A DNA stretch of 64,000 bases, taken from NCBI GenBank assembly GCA_033856175.1, contig JAWVFK010000012.1:1-64000 (forward strand). Direction: 5' to 3'. The DNA comes from JAWVFK01 sp033856175. Its GTDB lineage: Bacteria > Actinomycetota > Thermoleophilia > Solirubrobacterales > 70-9. A program made the translations under genes and the position numbers. A model generated the notes under the pieces. It did not search any database, was not told where the DNA came from, and worked only from the letters and a program-made list of their open reading frames with translations. Shown one piece after another: positions 34,125 to 42,091 of this stretch. Every line of letters starts with the position of its first letter. Positions within the stretch are counted from its first letter, which is position 1.

Positions 34125-35540
34125 ATGCCGCTCGCCGCGCTTGCGCCCAACTCCGACGGGGTGACGCTGCTCTACATCCTCGCCTTCTCGCTGTTCATCT
34201 ACGGCATCCGCCAGGGCACCCATCCGACGACGGCCAAGCGCGGCAACATGGTCGCCGCGGTCGGCATGACGATCGCCGTCGTCGCGACGCTGCTGCGCTC
34301 CGACATTCACCAGGGCGCGCTGATCGCGCTCGGCATCGGAATCGGCACGGCCGTCGGCGTGCCGGCGGCGCGCCAGGTGAAGATGACCCAGATGCCGCAG
34401 ATGGTGGCGCTGTTCAACGGCGTCGGCGGCGGCGCCGCGGCGCTGATCTCCTGGGGCGAGTTCCGCCACCAGCTCGACCTCGGCGGCAACATCCCGCTCG
34501 ACATCTTCGTGCCGGTGCTGTTCTCGATGGTCGTCGGCTCGATCTCCTTCTGGGGCTCGAACATCGCCTTCGCCAAGCTCCAGGAGCTGATCTCGGGGCG
34601 GCCGATCCTGCTGCCCGGCCAGCACATCTTCAACGGCCTGCTGCTGGCGGCGATCCTCGCCGGCTGCGTGATGCTCGGCATCGACCACGACTCGATGCCC
34701 TCTGAGGGCCTCTTCATCGCCGTGCTGATCGGCGCCGGCGTGCTCGGCAACCTCTTCGTGCTGCCGATCGGCGGCGCCGACATGCCGGTCGTGATCTCGC
34801 TGCTCAACGCCTTCACCGGGCTGGCGGCCGCCGCGGCCGGCTTCGCCCTCGACAACGTCGCGCTGATCGTCGCCGGCACCCTCGTCGGCTCCTCGGGAAC
34901 GATCCTGACGCTGGAAATGAGCCAGGCGATGAACCGCTCGATCTCCAACCTGCTCTTCTCCGGCTTCGGCGCGACCGTCGCCGGGCCGGCCGGCAGCGCC
35001 GAGGACCGCCCGGTGCGCTCGATGAACGCCCAGGACGCGGCGATCCAGATGGCCTACGCCGACAAAGTCGTCGTCGTGCCGGGCTACGGGATGGCGGTCG
35101 CCCAGGCCCAGCACGCCGTCCGTGAGATGGCGCAGGAGCTCGGCAAGCGCGGGGTGGACGTCAGCTATGCGATCCACCCGGTCGCCGGCCGCATGCCGGG
35201 CCACATGAACGTCCTGCTCGCCGAGGCCGACGTCCCCTACGAGCAGCTCAAGGAGATGGACGAGGTAAACCCGGAGATGCCGCAGACCGACGTCGCGATC
35301 GTCATCGGCGCCAACGACGTCACCAACCCCGCGGCCAAGACCAACGAGGGCAGCCCGATCTACGGCATGCCGATCATCGAGGTCAACCAGGCCCAGCAGG
35401 TGATCGTCCTCAAGCGCTCGATGAACCCCGGCTTCGCCGGCATCGAGAACGAGCTCTACTACGACCCCAAGACCTCGATGCTCTTCGGCGACGCCAAGGC
35501 GTCGGTCGGCGAGATCACCGGCGAGCTCGGCAAGCTGTAA
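34125..35540 (+). CDS. pntB: NAD(P) transhydrogenase subunit beta
   Basis: 471 residues, typical length. The N-terminal half is a bundle of hydrophobic helices (for example LLYILAFSLFIYGIRQGTHP). The C-terminal NADP-binding domain has VPGYGMAVAQAQHAVREMA, NVLLAEADVPYEQL and VIGANDVTNPAAK. It completes the PntAA-PntAB-PntB complex, which drives NADPH formation from NADH by the proton gradient. An intrinsic terminator follows at 35593-35644. Confidence 0.95.
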   Translation: MPLAALAPNSDGVTLLYILAFSLFIYGIRQGTHPTTAKRGNMVAAVGMTIAVVATLLRSDIHQGALIALGIGIGTAVGVPAARQVKMTQMPQMVALFNGVGGGAAALISWGEFRHQLDLGGNIPLDIFVPVLFSMVVGSISFWGSNIAFAKLQELISGRPILLPGQHIFNGLLLAAILAGCVMLGIDHDSMPSEGLFIAVLIGAGVLGNLFVLPIGGADMPVVISLLNAFTGLAAAAAGFALDNVALIVAGTLVGSSGTILTLEMSQAMNRSISNLLFSGFGATVAGPAGSAEDRPVRSMNAQDAAIQMAYADKVVVVPGYGMAVAQAQHAVREMAQELGKRGVDVSYAIHPVAGRMPGHMNVLLAEADVPYEQLKEMDEVNPEMPQTDVAIVIGANDVTNPAAKTNEGSPIYGMPIIEVNQAQQVIVLKRSMNPGFAGIENELYYDPKTSMLFGDAKASVGEITGELGKL

Positions 35541-35592
35541 CAAGGACCGTCCGCCTCCTCAGCTGGGCGCGTTGCGGGGGCGGCCGGTCTGC

Positions 35593-35644
35593 CCGCGACC
35601 TCCTCCGCTTCGCGTCCGGGGGTCGCCGGGTCGCGGCGTTTTTT
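35593..35644. terminator. Intrinsic terminator of the pnt operon
   Basis: CCGCGACC (35593-35600) pairs with GGTCGCGG (35629-35636), with inner GC-rich pairing in the loop, and is followed by TTTTTT at 35639-35644. It lies between convergent genes; the T run overlaps the stop region of the LapA-like gene. Confidence 0.75.
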
Positions 35645-35879
35645 AGCGGCGGTGGGCGCGCCAGCGGGCGCTGAGCCAGCCGATCGCGAAGCCCAGCAGC
35701 ATCGCGATCAGCAGGGCGAAGACGAGCGAGGTCGTCGCCTTGCCGAGGATGAAGTCGATCTCCACCCGCTGCGAGTTGGCGACGACGAAGACGATCGCCA
35801 AGATCAGCGCGGCGACGAGGCCCCAGGTGCGCAGCGACGTGCGCTTGGGCGGCGGTGGCGTCGAGATCTCATCGGCCAT
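35643..35879 (-). CDS. LapA-domain (DUF1049-type) small membrane protein
   Basis: 78 residues with two hydrophobic helices. The first is LVAALILAIVFVVANSQRVE, with the typical N-S-x-x-V-E-I-D-F junction; the second is LVFALLIAMLLGFAIGWL. The C-terminus is basic. Such proteins assist envelope assembly in Gram-negatives. In actinobacteria their role is undefined. Confidence 0.8.
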   Translation of the reverse strand: MADEISTPPPPKRTSLRTWGLVAALILAIVFVVANSQRVEIDFILGKATTSLVFALLIAMLLGFAIGWLSARWRAHRR

Positions 35880-35991
35880 GCGCCGGACTGTAGCCCACGC
35901 CGCGGCCTGCCCCCGCGGCTTGGCTCACCTCCGTTTCCCTGCGGCGCGGAACTTCTGACACCCCGCGGCAGATCGGCGCAACTCGCCGACC

Positions 35992-35997
35992 TAGCGT
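35992..35997 (+). promoter_or_regulatory. Leaderless -10 box TAGCGT before the phospholipase gene
   Basis: TAGCGT is followed by exactly six bases and the ATG at 36004, so transcription should begin at the start codon. Confidence 0.5.
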
Positions 35998-36003
35998 CGG
36001 CCC

Positions 36004-36363
36004 ATGCCCAAAATCACGAGTCGCCTCCATGTCCCTGTCCTCTCGATCGTCGCTGCGCTCTGCCTCCTGCCGGCGCAGGCGGCGGCGCGTCCGCATGCCC
36101 CCAATGGCTGCGGCACCACGTCCACAGCCTGGGTCCCGGAGCTCCATTTCACCCCGGCCTGCAATCGCCACGACCTCTGCTACTCGACGCCGGGCGTCGT
36201 GCGCCGAGACTGCGATCGCCGCTTCCTCTACGACATGCGGGCGATCTGCGACGCTCGCCCGGACCGCATCCCCTGCCGCCTGCTCGCCGACCTCTACTAC
36301 ACCGCCGTCCGAGTCCTCGGCCGCTGGGCCTTCGAGATCGACCAGCGCCAGGCGTATGTATGA
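36004..36363 (+). CDS. Secreted prokaryotic phospholipase A2
   Basis: 119 residues with a signal peptide (VPVLSIVAALCLLPAQAAA). The active-site block ACNRHDLCYSTPGVVRRDCD carries the CxxHDxCY motif, with the catalytic His-Asp pair of phospholipase A2. Further cysteines (in NGCG, RRDCD, AICD, PCRL) could form disulfides. It would release fatty acids from phospholipids outside the cell. The length fits the small bacterial family. A leaderless-type promoter precedes it. Confidence 0.85.
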   Translation: MPKITSRLHVPVLSIVAALCLLPAQAAARPHAPNGCGTTSTAWVPELHFTPACNRHDLCYSTPGVVRRDCDRRFLYDMRAICDARPDRIPCRLLADLYYTAVRVLGRWAFEIDQRQAYV

Positions 36364-36392
36364 TCGTGGGGTATTACCTACGGAGGACGGCG

Positions 36393-36614
36393 ATGGCACG
36401 AGTGACGATCTATCTCCCGGACGCGATTCGCGATCTGGTCCGCGAGCTGGCGGAGGACGGCGAGTCCTTCTCCGCCACGGTCACGCGCCTGATCGAGAGC
36501 GGCGCCCGCGAAAGCGGCCACCGGGGCCCGGCCTACATCGGCGCCGGCGAGGGTCCCGGCGATCTCGGCCTGATGGCCGAGCGCTACCTGCGCGAGCTGG
36601 ACACCGAGCACTGA
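36393..36614 (+). CDS. Ribbon-helix-helix antitoxin
   Basis: 73 residues from ATG 36393, with GGAGGA nine bases upstream. The N-terminus RVTIYLPDAIRDLVRELAED is a CopG/RHH strand-helix-helix. The remaining 30 residues are flexible and acidic at the end, suited to toxin binding. TATGAT at 36359-36364 may be its -10 box. It overlaps the PIN toxin gene by four bases. Confidence 0.8.
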   Translation: MARVTIYLPDAIRDLVRELAEDGESFSATVTRLIESGARESGHRGPAYIGAGEGPGDLGLMAERYLRELDTEH

Positions 36615-37048
36615 AGGTAGTCGCGGACACAGGTCCGCTGGTCGCCGCCGCGAACAGCCGCGAACGAGCACATCTCCTCGCCGCCACCCTCATCCGCCAG
36701 CTTGGCAGCCGGCTCGTAGTACCGGTGCCCGTACTGGTCGAGGCCGACCATCTCCTGCGCAGACGGGTCGATTCCAATACAGCGCGCTTGTTGCTCGACT
36801 CGGTCGCTCGTGGCGTTCATCTCGCCGCACCTCTGACCTCAGGGCTGCTGAAGCGCGCGGTTGAGATCGACGCCGAGTTCGCAGACCTCGACCTCGGGCT
36901 CGCCGACGCCGCCGTCATGGCAATCGCCGAGCGCGACGACCTGCCGATACTGACCTTCGACTTCGAGCATTTCCGCGCAACCCGACCCCGCCAGGGCTTC
37001 TGGCGCCTCGTCATCGACGAGGCGCGCTATCGGGAGGCCACGGGCTAG
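36611..37048 (+). CDS. PIN-domain toxin, probable CTG start
   Basis: 145 residues. The frame reads LKVVADTGPLVAAANSRERA, then VLVEADHLLRR, LADAAVMAIAERDDLPI and TFDFEHF, giving the four PIN acidic residues. No ATG, GTG or TTG lies near the start. The CTG at 36611 overlaps the antitoxin stop as CTGA, the position where ATGA is normal in such pairs, and would put the first catalytic Asp at residue 6, as expected. Weak initiation would keep toxin below antitoxin (inference). Confidence 0.78.
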   Translation: MKVVADTGPLVAAANSRERAHLLAATLIRQLGSRLVVPVPVLVEADHLLRRRVDSNTARLLLDSVARGVHLAAPLTSGLLKRAVEIDAEFADLDLGLADAAVMAIAERDDLPILTFDFEHFRATRPRQGFWRLVIDEARYREATG

Positions 37049-37058
37049 TAGTACGCGC

Positions 37059-38486
37059 TCAGACCGTCGCCATTTCGAGTTGACCGCTTGGCTTGGGCTG
37101 CGGCCCCTCCGGGCCGTATTGATCGATCGCCACCGTGGCGTGCAGCGTCTCCAGCATGATCATCAGATCGCGTGGCACGGAGTGGTGTTCGAGGTAGTGA
37201 AGGTCGTAGCCGAGCTTGCGGGCGCTGCCGTCCGCGCTGCCGGAATAGCCGCAATGCACCTGGGCCCAGCCCGTGATGCCGGGCTTCACCATGTGACGGC
37301 GACCGTAGGCCGGTAGCTGCCGTTCCAGTCGCTTGACGATCGAGGCCCGCTCCGGGCGCGGACCGACGAGGCTCATCTCGCCGCGCAGGACGTTTGCCAG
37401 CTGCGGCAGCTCGTCGATGTGCGTTCGGCGCAGGAACCGGCCGACGCTGGTGACGCGATCATCTCCGGCGCCGCTCCAGGTCGCCTGCCCCGATGTCTCG
37501 GCGTCGGTCCGCATCGAACGCAGCTTGACGATGTCGAATGCTTTGCCACCCTCGCCGATGCGTCGCTGGCGGTAGAGGACCGGACCGCCGCCGGATAGCT
37601 TGATGGCGAGCGCGCCGAGGCCTATGAGCGGTGCCGCGAGCAGCGTCAGCGGGCTCGCGACGGCGAGGTCGAGAAGGCGCTCGGAGAGCGGGGTGCCCGT
37701 GCGGAGGCGGGTACGCATCGCCATCGCGGTGCGAAAGCGCAAGATGCTCGTCGCGTTGAGCCGCACGCGCCCAAGCGTCGTCTCGTAGAGCTCATTGGCG
37801 GCGATCATGCGCACAGGCAGCTCGGAGCAGATTGCGGTCAGCTGATCGAACTGTCGGCGTCTGCCGGCCTGATCGCTGTCGGTCGCGGGGTCTGCGTCGT
37901 GTACGAGCAGGTCGATGTTGTGATCGATCAGAATCTCGCGCCCCTCCTCGATCGAGCCGAGACAGTGGGCGCTCTGCCGCGGGGAGGTGGCGCCGGCTTC
38001 GCTGTCGATCCAGCCAACGACCCGATGACCGCGCACTCCGGCGCTGGACAGCTCCTCGTCGAGCTCTCGGCGCCAGGCGCCGCCGATCGTCGCGATCCTG
38101 ACCTCGCGGCCTGACTGGAATCTGACGCTGGTCCAGAACCCGAATGCGAGCACGATCCACGCTCCGACCAGCGGCGCGACGTAGCCGTCGGTATCAAGCC
38201 CGCTACCCGCTCCCAGGCGGATCAACTGCATGACGAACACTGCGGCGACGACCGCTGCCGCCCGCGTCGCCAGCGAGGTGACCGGCGTCAGATGGCTCGG
38301 CGGGCTCCGCGATTCGATCAGCGAGCTAGCGACAAGCGTCGTGGCAATCATCGCCATGCCCTCCCCCACACGGCCACTGTGGTTGAAGACAATCGCACCG
38401 CCGGCGACCGCCGGCGAAACGCGCAGGGCCATCAGTTGCTGCAGGCGTCGAGCCTGGGGCGTGGCGATTGTGATTGCCGGGAACAC
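37059..38486 (-). CDS. Polyprenyl-phosphate sugar phosphotransferase (exopolysaccharide initiation)
   Basis: 475 residues from GTG 38486. The N-terminal half has hydrophobic helices and a nucleotide-binding-like domain (VRIATIGGAWRR). The C-terminal half is the bacterial sugar transferase domain: helix LLDLAVASPLTLLAAPLIGL, then GGPVLYRQRRIGEGGKAFDI, VKLRSMRTDA, RRTHIDELPQLANVLRGEMS and LVGPRPER. It transfers a sugar phosphate from a nucleotide sugar to undecaprenyl phosphate at the membrane, starting a polysaccharide repeat. It follows the LPXTG protein gene by 13 bases. Confidence 0.9.
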   Translation of the reverse strand: MFPAITIATPQARRLQQLMALRVSPAVAGGAIVFNHSGRVGEGMAMIATTLVASSLIESRSPPSHLTPVTSLATRAAAVVAAVFVMQLIRLGAGSGLDTDGYVAPLVGAWIVLAFGFWTSVRFQSGREVRIATIGGAWRRELDEELSSAGVRGHRVVGWIDSEAGATSPRQSAHCLGSIEEGREILIDHNIDLLVHDADPATDSDQAGRRRQFDQLTAICSELPVRMIAANELYETTLGRVRLNATSILRFRTAMAMRTRLRTGTPLSERLLDLAVASPLTLLAAPLIGLGALAIKLSGGGPVLYRQRRIGEGGKAFDIVKLRSMRTDAETSGQATWSGAGDDRVTSVGRFLRRTHIDELPQLANVLRGEMSLVGPRPERASIVKRLERQLPAYGRRHMVKPGITGWAQVHCGYSGSADGSARKLGYDLHYLEHHSVPRDLMIMLETLHATVAIDQYGPEGPQPKPSGQLEMATV

Positions 38487-38499
38487 GAGAGGACGTCAC

Positions 38500-38862
38500 C
38501 TAGGCGCGTGGTTTGGTGGTTGAGAATCGGTTCAGCACCAGGCCAACGCCAACGAGCGCCACGGCGACCATTGCCAGAGCGACCAGGTCAGCGCCGGTAA
38601 AGGGAAGGACGCCGAGCCGCTTTTGTTGACCCGCCGCTGCGCTGCCGTCGGCGGCAGGGGTTGCGGCGGCAGCGGTTGCCTTGTCGATCTTGGTGGCGTA
38701 CTGCGCCGCCGACGGATCGGCTGCAAGCGCCGCGACGGGTCCCGCGACGGTCATGGCCAGCAGGCCGGCCACGACGAGCGAGCAAGGACCTGCGCGTCGG
38801 AACCGCACTCGCGGATCCGTCGCGTTGCTTGCGCTGCTGGGTTCCTTGGTGGTTTCGTGCAT
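38500..38862 (-). CDS. Small cell-wall-anchored protein with LPFTG sorting signal
   Basis: 120 residues from ATG 38862 (GAGGAG upstream), preferred to an upstream ATG at 38982. A signal peptide (CSLVVAGLLAMTVAGPVAALA) is followed by only about 40 Ala/Lys/Thr-rich residues. Then LPFTG, a hydrophobic helix (ADLVALAMVAVALVGVGLVL) and a basic tail (NRFSTTKPRA) form a standard sortase signal. It is co-directional with the sugar transferase gene, so may be glycan-associated. No sortase gene is in the window. Confidence 0.78.
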   Translation of the reverse strand: MHETTKEPSSASNATDPRVRFRRAGPCSLVVAGLLAMTVAGPVAALAADPSAAQYATKIDKATAAAATPAADGSAAAGQQKRLGVLPFTGADLVALAMVAVALVGVGLVLNRFSTTKPRA

Positions 38863-38964
38863 GAGACTCCTCAGGGCCATCTGGTGGCTTGCATGGATTG
38901 AGTCGGCCGTGGCCCCAACGTCAACTGTGCCCTCGCTGGGACCTCGCACCAATTTTGGGTAGGT

Positions 38965-40242
38965 TTGATCTCGGTCCGGCAAGGTTCGCGGGCAGATTCA
39001 CTGACTCGGAGGCTCGGTTTCGGATCTGGCGCCGTGGTGGTCAGTGCGGCGACAAGTCGAAGATCCTTGCGAAACGACGACCTACTTTCGATCAGCGAAG
39101 CGGCGGATGCGCTCGACGTGTCCGTGACGACGCTGCGTCGATGGAGTGAGGCCGAGCGGATCCAAAGCGAGCGGACCGCCGGTGGGCACCGCCGCTTCCA
39201 CCTCGCCGAGGTCAGGCGCGTGCTCTCGGATCGTCAGGGGTCGGTGCCCTCGCGAATCCGTCCCCTCGAACCGCCGAGCAAGCCAATGGTCGGTTTTGCC
39301 CGACTCCTGGATGAGCAAGGTGACCGGCTCGCCACCGCCGCCGCCAAGCGCCTTTACGGCGGCGGCAGGCCAGGATGGTTCTCATCGGCGGCGGCAGGCG
39401 ATCATCTTCGCGACTGGGTGAGCGCGACCGCGCAGGGGGTGCGGTCCGGGCGCTACGAGGAGGCGATTGCCGCCTGGCAGAGGCTGACCAGGCAGGCGGA
39501 CCTCGAGCAGGCCTCTGTCCTCGAGTGCCATTCGTTCCTGGAGTTCTTCGGGATCGGCGCCGGCCGGGAGCTGAAGGAGTTGGCCGAATCGGAGATAGGG
39601 GACTGCCGCCGGCTGATCGCGTCCCTGAGGCAGCTTCTCCTGGATCATGCCAGCGTTGTCGCACCATCCGAGGACTCGGAAGCCGATGGGGGGCAGCCCC
39701 GTGAAGCCCGGGTCTCGAGCGAGGCTGCCGCGGCGGCCTGGCCCGGGGCGGCCCTCGACAGCACGCTCGCGGAGATCGCGTCCCTCGGCGATATCGAGTC
39801 GGCGACGATCTTTCTGGCCGAGCGCGGCGGCTCGGAGCTGCGACTTGCTGCGACGGTCAACGTCGCCGAAAGCGGCGGCGACCGCAACGGCGACGGAGAT
39901 CGCCTGACGGGGTTGGCAGTCGGCGCCGACGATCCGGTGAGGCAGGTGGCCAGCGAGGGCCGCGCGCGGCTGATCGTCGGCGCTGGCGCGGCGGTGGCCA
40001 ACCGGGGAGCGGCAGGCGGCCCGATGACGGCCGCGCCGATGTTCTGCGACGGGCGTCTGATCGGCGTGCTCTGCCTCTCCATACAGGGGAGCCGCCGTGT
40101 CGACGAGCACGACCTGTTGCTGCTGACTACGGTGGGACGCGGAATCGCGATCGCCCTGGAGCTCCCGGACTGCGCCGAGGGTCGAGTCGACCTCGAGAAC
40201 GCGATGAGCGCATTCCGTGCCGCCTGGCGGCGGGCTTCGTAA
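38965..40242 (+). CDS. MerR-like DNA-binding regulator with GAF-like C-terminal domain
   Basis: Up to 425 residues. The helix-turn-helix is LLSISEAADALDVSVTTLRR, followed by GGHRRFHLAEVRRVL, as in MerR/BldC-type proteins. A helical middle domain (about 110-215) and a C-terminal GAF-like domain (IESATIFLAERGGSELRL, then PMFCDGRLIGVLCLSI) follow. The start is uncertain: TTG 38965 is used here, but the usual family start would lie about 35 residues downstream, and TAGGTT at 38960-38965 overlaps this TTG. It is divergent from the LPXTG/sugar-transferase operon, a likely target. Confidence 0.75.
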   Translation: MISVRQGSRADSLTRRLGFGSGAVVVSAATSRRSLRNDDLLSISEAADALDVSVTTLRRWSEAERIQSERTAGGHRRFHLAEVRRVLSDRQGSVPSRIRPLEPPSKPMVGFARLLDEQGDRLATAAAKRLYGGGRPGWFSSAAAGDHLRDWVSATAQGVRSGRYEEAIAAWQRLTRQADLEQASVLECHSFLEFFGIGAGRELKELAESEIGDCRRLIASLRQLLLDHASVVAPSEDSEADGGQPREARVSSEAAAAAWPGAALDSTLAEIASLGDIESATIFLAERGGSELRLAATVNVAESGGDRNGDGDRLTGLAVGADDPVRQVASEGRARLIVGAGAAVANRGAAGGPMTAAPMFCDGRLIGVLCLSIQGSRRVDEHDLLLLTTVGRGIAIALELPDCAEGRVDLENAMSAFRAAWRRAS

Positions 40243-40275
40243 CAATCGGCGCGCCTTCCGCCGGCCGGCGCCTCC

Positions 40276-40281
40276 TAGCGT
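40276..40281 (+). promoter_or_regulatory. Leaderless -10 box TAGCGT before a GTG start
   Basis: TAGCGT and six bases precede the GTG at 40288, identical in layout to the phospholipase promoter at 35992. Confidence 0.5.
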
Positions 40282-40287
40282 CGGAAC

Positions 40288-41175
40288 GTGGGCGCTCGCC
40301 GCAGGCTCCAGGCAACACGAGGACAGGCCAGCCCCGAGTGGCTGGCTCTGATCCTGCTGATCGCGCTGCTCTTCCTGGCGCTGCTCTTCGCGATGCGCGG
40401 GCGGCTCCCCGGTTTCTCGCTGATCGAATCGATCGCCAACCGCCTCGTCTGTGCCGTGCGGCTGAGCGACGGCTGCGGCCAGGATTCGGAGCTCGTGGCG
40501 GCCTATGGCGAGCGAGTGGCGCAGCTGGTCCGCGCGCACGCGCCGGGCATCGCCTACGAGAGCGGGATGACGGCGCTGCCGGTCGACTTCCGCAGCTGCC
40601 GCGACACGACCTGCGGCGCCGGTTCGGCAAGGGGCACGGTCACCCGCTCGATCACCGGCCAGCCGGTCACCGCTTTCGTCCACGTCGTCGAGCGCGGCGG
40701 CTCGACCTACCTCCAGTACTGGCTCTACTACCCCAACAGCGCGACGCTGCGAGGAGTGCCGATCGCCGGCAGCGCCGGTTACCACCCGGACGACTGGGAG
40801 GGCTACCAGGTACGAATCGGCTCCAGCGGTGTCGACGCCCGGGCCACCTCGCACCACGGCTACAACTACTCCGGCGGCGCCCGCAACTGGGGCTCGGACT
40901 CAGGCATCGGGCCGCTGCGCTCGGCCACCGAGATCGCCCATCTGCGCCCGCACGGGGGCTGGGGGCCGGAGACGCACGTCGTCTCGATCTCCGGCGGCAG
41001 CCACGCCGGCCACGTTGGCAAGTCGCTGCCAGCCTCCGGCCGGACGACGCCGGCTCGTTCCATCTCGCTGGTGCCGATCGAGGCGCTGACGTCCAGCTCG
41101 CGCGCCACGGCCTTCGCGATCGATCCGCCGTGGCGCAAGCCCGTCTATCTGGATCCCGAGTCCAGCGAAACGTGA
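40288..41175 (+). CDS. TadE/pilin-like N-terminus fused to an extracellular domain of unknown function
   Basis: 295 residues from GTG 40288. The start RLQATRGQASPEWLALILLI has a Gly followed by QASPE and a long hydrophobic helix. That places Glu at +5 after a possible prepilin-peptidase site, as in Flp pilins and TadE. The extracellular part has several Cys and the segment LQYWLYYPNS...GYHPDDWEGYQV, reminiscent of the HEGDWE block of Vps62-like domains. Function unknown; it could be a pilus-associated or surface protein processed by the prepilin peptidase encoded at 59698. Confidence 0.65.
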   Translation: MGARRRLQATRGQASPEWLALILLIALLFLALLFAMRGRLPGFSLIESIANRLVCAVRLSDGCGQDSELVAAYGERVAQLVRAHAPGIAYESGMTALPVDFRSCRDTTCGAGSARGTVTRSITGQPVTAFVHVVERGGSTYLQYWLYYPNSATLRGVPIAGSAGYHPDDWEGYQVRIGSSGVDARATSHHGYNYSGGARNWGSDSGIGPLRSATEIAHLRPHGGWGPETHVVSISGGSHAGHVGKSLPASGRTTPARSISLVPIEALTSSSRATAFAIDPPWRKPVYLDPESSET

Positions 41176-41196
41176 GGTCGCGTCGCGCGAGGACGG

Positions 41197-41964
41197 CTAG
41201 CGCGGCGGCATCCGCAGCGCGCCGTCCAGCCGGATCGTCTCGCCGTTCAGCATCTGGTTGGCGACGATCTGGGTGACCAGCTCGGCGTATTCGTCGGGCC
41301 GGCCGAGGCGCGAGGGATAGGGGATGCCGGCGCCAAGCGCCTGGCGCGCCTCCTCGGGCAGCGCCGCCAGCAGCGGCGTGTCGAAGAGGCCCGGCGCGAT
41401 CGTCACGACGCGGACGCCCCGCCCCGCCATGTCGCGCGCGGCCGGCAGCGTCAGGCCGGCGATGCCGCCCTTCGAGGCGGCGTAGGCGACCTGGCCGATC
41501 TGGCCGTCGAAGGCGGCGATCGAGGCGGTGTTGATGCAGACGCCGCGCTCGTCGCCCTCCTCGGGCTCGTTGGCGGCCATCGACGCGGCCGCCAGGCGCA
41601 GGGCGTTGAAGGTGCCGATCAGGTTGACCTTGACGACGTTGGAGAAGTACTCGAGGTTGTGAGGCCCGTTCTTGCCGGCAACACGCTCGGCCCAGCCGAT
41701 GCCGGCGCAGCAGACCGAGATCCGCAGGCCGCCGTCGGCCTCGGCGGCGGCGTCCACCGCTGCCTGCACGGGCGCCTCTTCGGTCACGTTCGCCTCGACG
41801 AAGCGCGCCCGCTCGCCGAGCTCGGCCGCCAGCGACTCGCCCTTCTCGGCGTTGAGGTCGGCGATCACGACCGCGGCGCCCTCGGCGTGCAGCCGCCGCG
41901 CCGTCGCCTCGCCGAGCCCTGAGGCTCCGCCGAGAACCAGCGCGCTCTTCCCCTCGATCCGCAT
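41197..41964 (-). CDS. Short-chain dehydrogenase/reductase, HSD10-like (3-hydroxyacyl-CoA dehydrogenase type 2)
   Basis: 255 residues from ATG 41964; the frame extends upstream without homology. NAD-binding motif ALVLGGASGLGEATARRL, an Asp after the second strand (IADLN), and catalytic NTASIAAFDGQIGQVAYAAS with Tyr-x-x-x-Lys (YAASK). The PGLFDTPLLAALPEEAR region is typical of type 2 hydroxyacyl-CoA dehydrogenases. TAGGGT (minus, 41980-41975) lies ten bases before the ATG. It fits the fatty-acid theme of the window. Confidence 0.88.
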   Translation of the reverse strand: MRIEGKSALVLGGASGLGEATARRLHAEGAAVVIADLNAEKGESLAAELGERARFVEANVTEEAPVQAAVDAAAEADGGLRISVCCAGIGWAERVAGKNGPHNLEYFSNVVKVNLIGTFNALRLAAASMAANEPEEGDERGVCINTASIAAFDGQIGQVAYAASKGGIAGLTLPAARDMAGRGVRVVTIAPGLFDTPLLAALPEEARQALGAGIPYPSRLGRPDEYAELVTQIVANQMLNGETIRLDGALRMPPR

Positions 41965-41981
41965 TCGGCGCGGCACCCTAT

Positions 41982-42050
41982 CGGGGTCAGGTCGTGCGAT
42001 GCCGTACCGGCGACGCCGATGGCCGACCGGCGCCGCAAGACCTGACCCCG
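41982..42050. repeat. 12-bp perfect inverted repeat with structured loop
   Basis: CGGGGTCAGGTC (41982-41993) and GACCTGACCCCG (42039-42050) are exact complements. The 45-base loop has internal GC-rich symmetry and contains GTACCGGCG, also found in the loop of the 15528-15582 repeat. It sits between divergent genes. Confidence 0.6.
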
Positions 42051-42091
42051 CTGATCGGGATGGGTAGGCTTTCGGGATCGCTCTCGAGGCT

